Assembly (NCBI GenBank): GCA_049698775.1
Contig: JBAVYM010000041.1
Coordinates: forward strand, 1 to 64,000
Source of the DNA: REEB76 sp049698775
GTDB taxonomy: Bacteria > Pseudomonadota > Gammaproteobacteria > Natronospirales > REEB76
Direction: 5' to 3'
Length of the DNA: 64,000 nucleotides
Shown: one piece after another, positions 17,034 through 24,542 of the stretch
Numbering within the stretch: position 1 is the stretch's first letter
How the letters are laid out: each line of letters opens with the position of its first letter
Made by a program: the position numbers and the translations under genes
The notes under the pieces: model-generated
Database searches by the model: none
What the model saw: the letters and a program-made list of their open reading frames with translations, nothing else
Told to the model about the DNA's origin: nothing

Positions 17034-17039
17034 AATGTA

Positions 17040-17064
17040 CCCCTCTCCCACAAGGGGAGAGGTG
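17040..17064. repeat. CCCTCTCCC palindromic repeat
   Basis: CCCTCTCCCACAAGGGGAGAGG forms a hairpin and belongs to a dispersed family with further copies at 38077-38099 and, diverged, at 40299-40320. It lies in the 3' flank of rpoH. Confidence 0.6.
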
Positions 17065-17095
17065 ATTTCGATTGGGAGTTGAATAGATTGGCCGT

Positions 17096-17968
17096 TCAGG
17101 CCATCAGTACACCGAGCTTCTTGATGGCGTTGGTTTCCAGTTGGCGGATGCGCTCCGCCGACACGCCGTAGTGGTCCGCGAGTTCCTGCAAAGTGGCCTT
17201 GTTTTCGTCCAGCCAGCGGCGCTGCATGATGTGACGGCTGCGATTGTCGAGCTTGACGAACGCACGTTGCAACTGTGCTTCACCCCGGGTTTTTGAATCG
17301 GCACGCTCCAGCGCCTTGGCCGGGTCGGATTCAACGTCTGCTGCCAGATAAGCGGCCGGCGCCACGCTGTGGCTGTCCTCGTCTTCGGTCTCGGGCGTGG
17401 TGTCGAAGGTGATATCATGGCCGCTGAGACGCGATTCCATTTCCATCACATCTTGCGGGGAGACTTTCAGCTCCTTGGCGATGGTTTCGACTTCCGCACG
17501 GTTCATCCAGCCGAGGCGCTTCTTGGAGCTACGCAGGTTGAAGAACAATTTGCGCTGCGATTTGGTGGTGGCGACTTTCACGATGCGCCAGTTCTTCAAG
17601 ATGAACTCGTGCATTTCCGCCTTGATCCAGTGCACCGCGAACGACACCAGGCGCACGCCCACCTCCGGGTCGAAGCGTTTGACCGCCTTCATCAGGCCGA
17701 TGTTGCCTTCCTGGATCAAGTCGCCGAGCGGCAGGCCGTAACCCAGATAACCGCGCGCCACGTGCACCACGAAACGCAGATGGTGCATTACCAGCTCGCG
17801 GGCCGCGTCCAGATCCGCCTGGTCACGGAAGCGCAGCGCCAGTGCTTGTTCTTCCGAGGCGCTTAGCACCGGAATACTGCTCACCGCTTGGATATAGGCG
17901 TCCAGGCTACCGGTGGGACCGGCCAGGATGAGTTGCTGCGAGCGGGGCATCAGGGCGGTATGAGTCAT
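17096..17968 (-). CDS. rpoH: RNA polymerase sigma-32 (heat shock)
   Basis: 290 residues. Region 2 reads GDLIQEGNIGLMKAVKRFDP. The sigma-32-specific RpoH box QRKLFFNLR is intact. Region 4 ends with a helix-turn-helix (TLQELADHYGVSAERIRQLE). Together these separate it from RpoD and RpoS. AAGGAGG lies 5 nt before the ATG. A perfect CIRCE operator starts 31 nt upstream, so HrcA repression of the heat-shock sigma gene is predicted. The ftsYEX-rpoH order is the usual gammaproteobacterial one. Confidence 0.97.
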   Translation of the reverse strand: MTHTALMPRSQQLILAGPTGSLDAYIQAVSSIPVLSASEEQALALRFRDQADLDAARELVMHHLRFVVHVARGYLGYGLPLGDLIQEGNIGLMKAVKRFDPEVGVRLVSFAVHWIKAEMHEFILKNWRIVKVATTKSQRKLFFNLRSSKKRLGWMNRAEVETIAKELKVSPQDVMEMESRLSGHDITFDTTPETEDEDSHSVAPAAYLAADVESDPAKALERADSKTRGEAQLQRAFVKLDNRSRHIMQRRWLDENKATLQELADHYGVSAERIRQLETNAIKKLGVLMA

Positions 17969-17995
17969 GGAAGCCTCCTTGAAAATCGTGGAATG

Positions 17996-18025
17996 ATATT
18001 AGCACTCCAGGTGTTAGAGTGCTAA
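17996..18025 (-). promoter_or_regulatory. CIRCE operator (HrcA site) over the rpoH promoter
   Basis: Positions 17999-18025 read TTAGCACTC-N9-GAGTGCTAA, an exact match to the CIRCE consensus bound by HrcA. On the minus strand a plausible sigma-70 promoter is embedded in it: -35 TTAGCA (18025-18020) and -10 TAATAT (18001-17996), 18 bp apart. Transcription would begin near 17989, about 20 nt before the rpoH ATG. HrcA bound here should block polymerase directly. No hrcA gene is in the window. Confidence 0.9.
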
Positions 18026-18082
18026 TCCTGATGAGGGTTCCCTGGACGGGGAAAGAATTAAGCCTTGTCTTTCAACGGCTTG

Positions 18083-19060
18083 TCATGTCGGCTCAATGGC
18101 CCGCAAGTGGCGCGCGACCGCCAACCAGGAGCCCAGCCAGCCGAGCACGATGCCGCACAGAAGCAGGATCAGGCTGCCCTTGAATCCCAAGCCGCTCAGG
18201 GTGAACTGGCTGCCGTACAGGCTCGCCAGACGGCTCACCGGCCCAGCCACGAGCACAAGGGCGATGATTACCAGAATCCAGGCCAACACACCGCCCGCGA
18301 GACCGTACCAGGCGCCGTGATACAGGAACGGCCGGCGGATGAAGCGGTCGGTCGCGCCCAGCAATTTGCTGACTTCGATTTCTGCACGGCGGTTTTCGAT
18401 TTCCAAGCGGATGGTATTGCCGACGATCAGTACCACGGCAATGGCGAGCAGCAGGGCGATGATCACCACCGCGCGATGCAGAATGGCGAGTATGGCTTGC
18501 AGGCGTTTGAGCCACTGGATGTCCATGCGCACCTGATCCACTTGCGGCAGGGCAGCGAGCGCCTGACCCAACTGCTGAGCCGCCGCCGGAGTGGCGTAAT
18601 CGTCAGTTGGTGTAATCACCAGCACCGCGGGCAGCGGATTGTTGCCGAGCAATCCGAGCGCATCGCCGAAACCGGAGCGTTGCTGGAAATCGGCCAGCGA
18701 CTGACTGGCGGTGATAATTTGTACGGATGCTACACCCGCATGCGAACGCATCGTATTGGCGAATTGTTGCACCGTGCTGTCACTCAGATCTGTTTTCAGG
18801 AACAGCGAGATGCGCGCGGCACCCTGCCAGTCAGCGCTCACATTCTTGGCGTTATTCACGAGCACCAGCATACCGGCGGGCAGCGCGAGTGCGATGCCGA
18901 TGACCGCCACGGTCATGAAGGTGGCGAGCGGATGGCGGCGCAGGCGCGTGAATCCCGCCAGCAACATTTGCCGGTGATGCAGCAACCAGGCACGCAGGCG
19001 CTGGCCCAGCGTGCGCCGGTTCAATTGCGCGCCGTGGGTGCTGGCGTCACGCGCCGGCAT
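18083..19060 (-). CDS. ftsX: Cell division protein FtsX
   Basis: 325-residue permease-like partner of FtsE. One helix near 37-58 follows a cytoplasmic N-terminus; a periplasmic domain follows (about 60-190), then three helices in the C-terminal half, with ENRRAEIEVSKLLGATDRFIRRPFLY, the conserved FtsX cytoplasmic loop. FtsEX regulates septal peptidoglycan hydrolases. Its start overlaps the ftsE end by 14 nt. Confidence 0.95.
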   Translation of the reverse strand: MPARDASTHGAQLNRRTLGQRLRAWLLHHRQMLLAGFTRLRRHPLATFMTVAVIGIALALPAGMLVLVNNAKNVSADWQGAARISLFLKTDLSDSTVQQFANTMRSHAGVASVQIITASQSLADFQQRSGFGDALGLLGNNPLPAVLVITPTDDYATPAAAQQLGQALAALPQVDQVRMDIQWLKRLQAILAILHRAVVIIALLLAIAVVLIVGNTIRLEIENRRAEIEVSKLLGATDRFIRRPFLYHGAWYGLAGGVLAWILVIIALVLVAGPVSRLASLYGSQFTLSGLGFKGSLILLLCGIVLGWLGSWLAVARHLRAIEPT

Positions 19061-19733
19061 GGGCGCCTCCTTGTAGTTCCGGCGTCACCATGCGGCCCTC
19101 GCGCAGGCTCAGGAAGCGTTCGCCGAGGCGGCGGATGAGATTGTGGTCGTGGCTGGCCACCAGCACTGTGATGCCAACCTGGTTCAGACGCTGGAACAGG
19201 CGCATGACTTCGTAAGACAGATCCGGATCCAGGTTGCCGGTGGGCTCGTCGGCAATCAGGATGGGCGGACGGCTGATCACGGCGCGCGCGATGCCCACGC
19301 GCTGCTGTTCGCCGGTGGACAGCGTGACGGGCAGGACGCGCTCCTTGCGCAGCAATCCCACCAGTTCCAGCGCGGCGCCCACGCGCTTGGGAATTTCCTG
19401 GTGGGGTACGCCGGCAATCGTGAGCGGCAGAGCCACGTTGTCGAACACCGGCCGGTCGTGCAGCAGCTTGTGGTCCTGGAAAATCACACCCACCTGGCGG
19501 CGGTAATGGGGAATCTGGCGGCGGCGGATGCCGGAGAGGTTCTGGCCGTTGACAATGATCTGGCCGCGGCTCGGGCGTTCGATAAGCGCCAGGAGTTTCA
19601 GCAGTGTGCTCTTGCCGGCGCCCGATGGGCCGGTGAGGAACACCATTTCGCCTTGTGCGACGCTGAAACTCACGCCGGCCAGCGCTTCGTTGCCGCCAGC
19701 GTAGCGCTTGCTGACTTCGTTGAACTGGATCAT
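19047..19733 (-). CDS. ftsE: Cell division ATP-binding protein FtsE
   Basis: 228-residue ABC ATPase. Walker A GPSGAGKST, Q-loop VGVIFQDHKLL, signature LSTGEQQRVGIARA and Walker B PPILIADEPTGNLD are all present, and the D-loop and H-loop (VASHDHN) are intact. MIQFNEVSKRY is the normal FtsE start and lies in a 4-nt ATGA overlap with the ftsY stop, so the longer open frame was rejected. Confidence 0.97.
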   Translation of the reverse strand: MIQFNEVSKRYAGGNEALAGVSFSVAQGEMVFLTGPSGAGKSTLLKLLALIERPSRGQIIVNGQNLSGIRRRQIPHYRRQVGVIFQDHKLLHDRPVFDNVALPLTIAGVPHQEIPKRVGAALELVGLLRKERVLPVTLSTGEQQRVGIARAVISRPPILIADEPTGNLDPDLSYEVMRLFQRLNQVGITVLVASHDHNLIRRLGERFLSLREGRMVTPELQGGAHAGA

Positions 19734-20653
19734 GTTGTAGTATCGCCCACCAAAGCCTCCGCAAAGGCACGCGCGTCGAATTCTTCCAGATCGCCGGCCT
19801 GTTCGCCAATGCCGATGAAACGGATCGGAATGCCGAAGCGCTGCGCCGCGGCAATCAGGATGCCGCCCTTGGCGGTGCCGTCGAGCTTGGTGATGGCCAG
19901 TCCGGTGACCTGCACGGCCGCATGAAACTGCTCGATCTGGCGCAGGGCATTCTGACCGGTACCGGCGTCCAGCACCAGCAGACATTCGTGCGGCGCGGCG
20001 GGATCGAGCCGGGCCAGCACACGGCGGATTTTTTTCAATTCTTGCATGAGGTTGCCCTGGGTGTGCAGCCGCCCGGCGGTGTCAACGATCAACACGTCAC
20101 TGCCGCGTGATTTGGCCGCCAGCCAGGCGTCGTGCGCTACCGCCGCGGGATCTGCTCCCGGTGCCTGCGCGATGACCGGCATGTCTTGGCGCGCCCCCCA
20201 GGTTTGCAACTGCTCCACCGCCGCGGCGCGGAAGGTATCGCCCGCGGCCAGCAGTGGTTGTTGCCCGGCGGATTTGAAGCGTTGCGCCAGCTTGGCGATG
20301 GTGGTGGTCTTGCCGACGCCGTTTACGCCCACCGTCAGGATCACGAACGGTTTTGCGGCGGCATTTATCGTGAGCGGCTTGGCGACCGGCTCCAGCAACT
20401 CTGCGATGTCTTGTGCGAGCGCCGTGCGCAATGCATCGGTGTCTTTCAAGCTCCCATCGCGCGCGTGAGTGCGCAGCCGTTCGAGAATCCCGTGCGTCGC
20501 GTCCACGCCCACGTCCGCCTGCAACAACTGGGTTTCCAGTTCTTCCAGCAACGCTTCATCCAGCGCCTTTCCCGGCGCGATGCGTAGCACCGCGCGCTGC
20601 AGCCGTTCACGCAAGCGCGTGGAAAACCCGGGTTTGGCAATGTTCTGGTTCAT
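19730..20653 (-). CDS. ftsY: Signal recognition particle receptor FtsY
   Basis: 307 residues, essentially the NG domain. The P-loop is GVNGVGKTTT, followed by the DTFRAAAVEQL motif, DTAGRLHTQGNLMQEL and TKLDGTAKGG of SRP GTPases. The acidic A domain found in many FtsY proteins is nearly absent, so membrane targeting must rely on the N-terminal amphipathic stretch. It docks ribosome-SRP complexes at the membrane. First gene of ftsY-ftsE-ftsX. Confidence 0.97.
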   Translation of the reverse strand: MNQNIAKPGFSTRLRERLQRAVLRIAPGKALDEALLEELETQLLQADVGVDATHGILERLRTHARDGSLKDTDALRTALAQDIAELLEPVAKPLTINAAAKPFVILTVGVNGVGKTTTIAKLAQRFKSAGQQPLLAAGDTFRAAAVEQLQTWGARQDMPVIAQAPGADPAAVAHDAWLAAKSRGSDVLIVDTAGRLHTQGNLMQELKKIRRVLARLDPAAPHECLLVLDAGTGQNALRQIEQFHAAVQVTGLAITKLDGTAKGGILIAAAQRFGIPIRFIGIGEQAGDLEEFDARAFAEALVGDTTT

Positions 20654-20703
20654 GAATCCGGAAACCGCATGCCGTGATTATCCTGGCATCGGTGCGCAGA
20701 CCG

Positions 20704-20734
20704 CAAAAAAACGGGGCGGTCCGAAACCGCCCCG
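20704..20734 (-). terminator. Terminator of the lipase-like gene
   Basis: A 9-bp stem, CGGGGCGGT (20712-20720) with ACCGCCCCG (20726-20734), is followed on the minus strand by a run of T at 20711-20704. It lies 25 nt past the stop of the gene at 20759. Confidence 0.9.
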
Positions 20735-20758
20735 CCCAAGCTCCTGTTGGTCAGCGCA

Positions 20759-22903
20759 TCAAGGCTTGATGTAGGTGTTGCTGCTGATAATCACCGCGGC
20801 GCCGTTGGTGGCGGCGAGACTCACGGCCTCCGACTGCATTTCCTGGGTGACCGCACCGAACACCGGCGCATCCTGAGGGCAGGCGGACGGGGGTGCGGGA
20901 TTCAATATTGAACCATGATCACCTGAAGTGAATTGCACCAGCACACCGGCGTGGGCCGCCACCGGGTTGGGACCGGGATTGCTGATGAGCGTGAGACCCA
21001 TGAGGTTGGTCAACAACTGGGTGGCGGAATTCGGCACCACCGTATCCGGCAGCGAACAGGCATCGAAGCCACCCACCACTTCAATCATGTGGATGGGGTC
21101 ATTGACGGTGGCGGCGGCAGCGTAGTTGGCCGGATCGCCGTCATCAATGACGGTCTGGGCATTACGGAAATAATCATCATAAAACTGAGTGCCTGGCAAG
21201 ACACCCTGGGCCTGGAGGCCGGCATTGATCTGCGGCAAGAAACTCTGCGAATTTAGCACCAACTGGCTGATGTCACCGCCGGGGTTGGCGAGCGTCGCGG
21301 CCACGATTTTCCTACCGTCCACGCCCAGGAAAGTGATGCCGACGATGCCGCCCAGGGAATGACCCACGAAGAACAATTCCGAGCCGTCAAACTTGTTGAA
21401 CACGGTGGGATTGGTCGGCGAGTTCACTGCCACCAGGGTCGGTACCGTCGCGGTAAGATTGATGAGGTCGGCGGCCGCTTCGCGAAAGTCGTCGCGCAAG
21501 GTTAGCAAACTGCTGAGGTTGAAGAAATACGTGCCCGAAGGCGCGATGGTGCTGCTCGCGGTGGGAAAGAACGGCGGGAACTCCGGCAGATCGAAGGTAC
21601 GCTCATGGCCCTTCTGATACAGGGGATCGGCAGTGTTGGTGATGCCGTGCAGCGGTATATCAATCGCGACCACTGCGAAACACTGGCTGGCGAACGATCC
21701 GGCGATGGCCAGCATGTCTTCGCGGTTGCGGGTAATGCCATGCTGGAAAATCACCGTCTTCCAGCCGCCTGCGGGCTGGGTGCAGCCGCTTGTGGCATTC
21801 GGAATGCTGACCAGGATGGGGATTACGTTTTGCGCCACGGTAGCGGCGGGCAGGGGCGAGAGCACGGTGGTGTCATCGCCGTTCGCGGTGTGCCAGAAAC
21901 CCGTCAGCGGCGCAGTGGGATTCGCAGCCGTCGGCACAGGTAAGTAATACGGCAGCGCCACATCGCCCGCATAAAGTTCGGCCAGTTGCGCAACTGCCGG
22001 CGGTGTTTGACCGCCGGCTTGCAGAGCCTGGGCAACGGTCAAAGTGGTATCAATGATGCCCGCACCTTGGGGCTGAGCCGTCGGTTGGGCGGTGGCCGCC
22101 AAAGTTCCGAGCGTCGCGCCGATGTATTGAGTGCTGAAACTGAACGTGAGCACGATGCTTTGCGGGTTGATCTTGGCACCCGCGGCCACCGCCAGTTGCG
22201 GCAGCGTGAACAGCGCGACTTGATCAAGTTGCGCATTGCCGGTGGTGCCCATCTGGCCGCCGGAAAGCACCGGCAGGTCGGCCGCCTGAATCAACGCGTA
22301 ATCGGAACTCGGCGCCGCAGCGTCGCCGTTCGCATCCTTGATGCCGTTGGTAAGCACCACCAGATAAGTGCTGCCACCCGCGAGCGGCTTGCAGGGCGTG
22401 ATGTTCATTACCGTGCCGCCGGAGTCAGTGGCTGCTGATACACCCACGGTGTAATCGGTGCTGGCGGCGCTGCAATCGGCGCCCGGCACCAGCGGCGTGG
22501 CGCCCTTGGTGGGGTCAATGGCCTTGTTCTGCGGATTCGCCGTGACCTTGAACACGAACACGTCATCGGCATTCAGACTGGTGGGATCCAGCGACTCGGT
22601 GAAATACGCGTTGATCACTGATTGGGTGCCGAATCCGTCCAAATGATTGATGGCGGCGGTTGCCGCATTTGCGGGACTGGCCGCCGCGGTCGTGGAAGCG
22701 AACGGGATATTCACCGTGCCGGTGGTGCTGCCGTTGAAATACAGGTCATTGGGGAAGGGCCCCACGCCACTCAACGGCGCATAGCGCACCTGGAAAGCCG
22801 AAGCCTGGCCGGCATTCTGTGAATTTGTGGCATTGTTGCCATGCACACAGGCGGTAAGAATCAGGGCCAGAGCGGAGAGCAGAACCAGTGCGCGCCTATT
22901 CAT
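20759..22903 (-). CDS. Lipase-like lipoprotein (virulence-factor lipase family)
   Basis: 714 residues. Lipobox LILTAC gives lipid attachment at Cys19. The N-terminal half (RYAPLSGVGPFPNDLYFNGS, then DGFGTQSVINAYFTESLDP) resembles the bacterial virulence-factor lipase N-terminal domain, and the C-terminal half is an alpha/beta hydrolase with nucleophile elbow VGHSLGGI (Ser516) and an oxyanion-type VIFQHGITRNRED segment. Likely an outer-membrane-anchored esterase or lipase. It is monocistronic, with its own terminator. Confidence 0.82.
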   Translation of the reverse strand: MNRRALVLLSALALILTACVHGNNATNSQNAGQASAFQVRYAPLSGVGPFPNDLYFNGSTTGTVNIPFASTTAAASPANAATAAINHLDGFGTQSVINAYFTESLDPTSLNADDVFVFKVTANPQNKAIDPTKGATPLVPGADCSAASTDYTVGVSAATDSGGTVMNITPCKPLAGGSTYLVVLTNGIKDANGDAAAPSSDYALIQAADLPVLSGGQMGTTGNAQLDQVALFTLPQLAVAAGAKINPQSIVLTFSFSTQYIGATLGTLAATAQPTAQPQGAGIIDTTLTVAQALQAGGQTPPAVAQLAELYAGDVALPYYLPVPTAANPTAPLTGFWHTANGDDTTVLSPLPAATVAQNVIPILVSIPNATSGCTQPAGGWKTVIFQHGITRNREDMLAIAGSFASQCFAVVAIDIPLHGITNTADPLYQKGHERTFDLPEFPPFFPTASSTIAPSGTYFFNLSSLLTLRDDFREAAADLINLTATVPTLVAVNSPTNPTVFNKFDGSELFFVGHSLGGIVGITFLGVDGRKIVAATLANPGGDISQLVLNSQSFLPQINAGLQAQGVLPGTQFYDDYFRNAQTVIDDGDPANYAAAATVNDPIHMIEVVGGFDACSLPDTVVPNSATQLLTNLMGLTLISNPGPNPVAAHAGVLVQFTSGDHGSILNPAPPSACPQDAPVFGAVTQEMQSEAVSLAATNGAAVIISSNTYIKP

Positions 22904-23015
22904 TAGTTTTCCTCCATTAAAGGCGATTTAGGGTACGCTGGAGACACACCGCCACGCAAGCATCCCGAATGCATGCGGAAGACATGGCCAACTGACTGAC
23001 TACGTGGAGTTGTGC

Positions 23016-23606
23016 ATGGTTAATCCCGGCCGCGGCTACCGCAACGAATTCCGCATCATCGCCGGCCTCTGGCGACGGCGGCGGCTCAGTTTTCCGGACC
23101 TGCCCGGCATCCGGCCCTCGCCGGACCGGGTGCGGGAGACCTTGTTCAACTGGCTCATGTACCGGATTGCCGGCGCGCGTTGCCTCGACCTGTTCGCCGG
23201 CAGCGGCGCGTTGGGTCTGGAAGCCCTGTCGCGCGGCGCCGCCGGCGTGCTGTTCGTTGATCGGGAACGGCAAGTGCTGGAAGCTCTGCGTGAACATCTG
23301 GATTTATTGCATGCTGACGGTGGCGAGCTGTTGCAAGCCGACGCGCTGACGTTCTTGCGCGGACCGGCGCGGCCTTTCGACATCGTGTTCCTGGACCCGC
23401 CGTTCGACTCAACACTGTTGGCACAATCCGTGGCGGCTTTGGAACAGACCGGCTGGCTTGCCCCGCAGGCCAACATATATATGGAATATCCCCAGGGCTT
23501 GGCCATCACGCTGCCGGCCGGCTGGGAGCGTAGTCGCGATGGCCACGCAGGCCGCGTGGGCTTTGCCCTTGCGCGCCGCACCCGCGCAAAACTTGCCCAG
23601 GATTGA
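23016..23606 (+). CDS. rsmD: 16S rRNA (guanine966-N2)-methyltransferase RsmD
   Basis: 196 residues. The SAM-binding motif is CLDLFAGSGALGLEALSRGA and the catalytic motif is FLDPPFD, as in RsmD/YhhF. The N-terminal RIIAGLWRRRRL and RPSPDRVRETLFNWL segments are diagnostic. ATG 23016 has GGAG at a good distance; an in-frame GTG at 23004 is possible. It is divergent from the lipase gene and followed after 33 nt by coaD, the classic pairing. Confidence 0.95.
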   Translation: MVNPGRGYRNEFRIIAGLWRRRRLSFPDLPGIRPSPDRVRETLFNWLMYRIAGARCLDLFAGSGALGLEALSRGAAGVLFVDRERQVLEALREHLDLLHADGGELLQADALTFLRGPARPFDIVFLDPPFDSTLLAQSVAALEQTGWLAPQANIYMEYPQGLAITLPAGWERSRDGHAGRVGFALARRTRAKLAQD

Positions 23607-23639
23607 AAAGCCCGCTATACAGGTACGAAAGGAGGCTCC

Positions 23640-24122
23640 ATGCCCGCCAGTATTCTCTATCCCGGTACCTTCGATCCCATCACCAACGGCCACGCTGATA
23701 TCGTGCGCCGCGCCGCGCGCTTGTTTGACAAGGTGGTGGTGGCCATTGCCGCGAACCCCGGCAAGACACCGGCGTTTTCGCTGGACAAGCGCGTGACACT
23801 GGCGCGCGCGGCGCTGGTGGACATCCCCAATGCCGAAGTGCTGGGCTTCGCGGAGCTGACCGTGGCGTTTGCGCGCAAGCACGGCATCCACGCGATTCTG
23901 CGTGGCCTGCGCGCGGTGTCGGATTTCGAGTTTGAGTTTCAGTTGGCGGCCATGAACCGGCATCTCGGGCCGGACGTGGAAACCATCTTCATGTCGCCGG
24001 CGGAGCAGTTCACGTTCATTTCTTCGAGCCTGGTGCGGGAAATCGCCGCACTCGGCGGTGACGTGGCCCAATTCGTGCACCCGGCGGTAATGACGGAATT
24101 GCGCAAACTCAAGAAGGGTTAA
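23640..24122 (+). CDS. coaD: Phosphopantetheine adenylyltransferase
   Basis: 160 residues, the standard length. PGTFDPITNGH carries the T/HxGH nucleotidyltransferase signature and ISSSLVREIA is the second ATP-binding motif. It makes dephospho-CoA from 4'-phosphopantetheine and ATP in CoA synthesis. Preceded by AAGGAGG. Confidence 0.98.
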   Translation: MPASILYPGTFDPITNGHADIVRRAARLFDKVVVAIAANPGKTPAFSLDKRVTLARAALVDIPNAEVLGFAELTVAFARKHGIHAILRGLRAVSDFEFEFQLAAMNRHLGPDVETIFMSPAEQFTFISSSLVREIAALGGDVAQFVHPAVMTELRKLKKG

Positions 24123-24155
24123 AATCGCGGCTGGTATTCATCAGCCGCAGACAGC

Positions 24156-24404
24156 ATGGCACTCAAAATCACTGACGCCTGCATCAACTGTGACGTGTGC
24201 GAGCCGGAATGTCCGAACCACGCCATCAGCCAGGGCGAGGAAATCTACGAGATCAATCCAGATCTATGCACTGAATGTGTCGGTCATTTCGACACGCCCC
24301 AGTGCCGGCAGGTGTGCCCAGTGGACTGCATCCCGCTGGACGAAGTGCATGTGGAAACCCGCGAGCAACTGCTGGCGAAATACCGGCGGATTACCGGCAA
24401 TTAG
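24156..24404 (+). CDS. yfhL: YfhL-type 2[4Fe-4S] ferredoxin
   Basis: 82 residues. The first cluster motif is CINCDVCEPECPN and the second CTECVGHFDTPQCRQVCPVDC; the 8-residue insertion between the second and third Cys of the latter is characteristic of the YfhL/Fdx (Alv-type) family. Located 33 nt after coaD, as in many Gammaproteobacteria. An electron-transfer role is likely; the partner is unknown. Confidence 0.93.
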   Translation: MALKITDACINCDVCEPECPNHAISQGEEIYEINPDLCTECVGHFDTPQCRQVCPVDCIPLDEVHVETREQLLAKYRRITGN

Positions 24405-24455
24405 TCTGGGTCACGACCGGCGGGGCCGGGCCCGCGGTATTTGGCATCTTGCGCC

Positions 24456-24504
24456 TTGATTCATATCAAGTTCCCGGATGGACGGATAACCTATAGTCGC
24501 GTCG
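24456..24504 (+). promoter_or_regulatory. FNR/Dnr box and -10 of the norZ promoter
   Basis: TTGAT-TCAT-ATCAA (24456-24469) is a perfect FNR-family box. A -10 hexamer TATAGT lies at 24492-24497. If transcription starts at 24504, the box is centred at exactly -41.5 and the -10 at -12 to -7, the class II FNR promoter geometry. The regulator encoded at 27879 is the obvious candidate. Confidence 0.88.
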
Positions 24505-24542
24505 TTATCTACCTCACGGAATCTATCTCACGGAGCATGGCC

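Noticed and set aside
18065..19138. 357-codon plus-strand open frame opposite ftsX
   Set aside because: Fully antisense to ftsX and lacks any domain.
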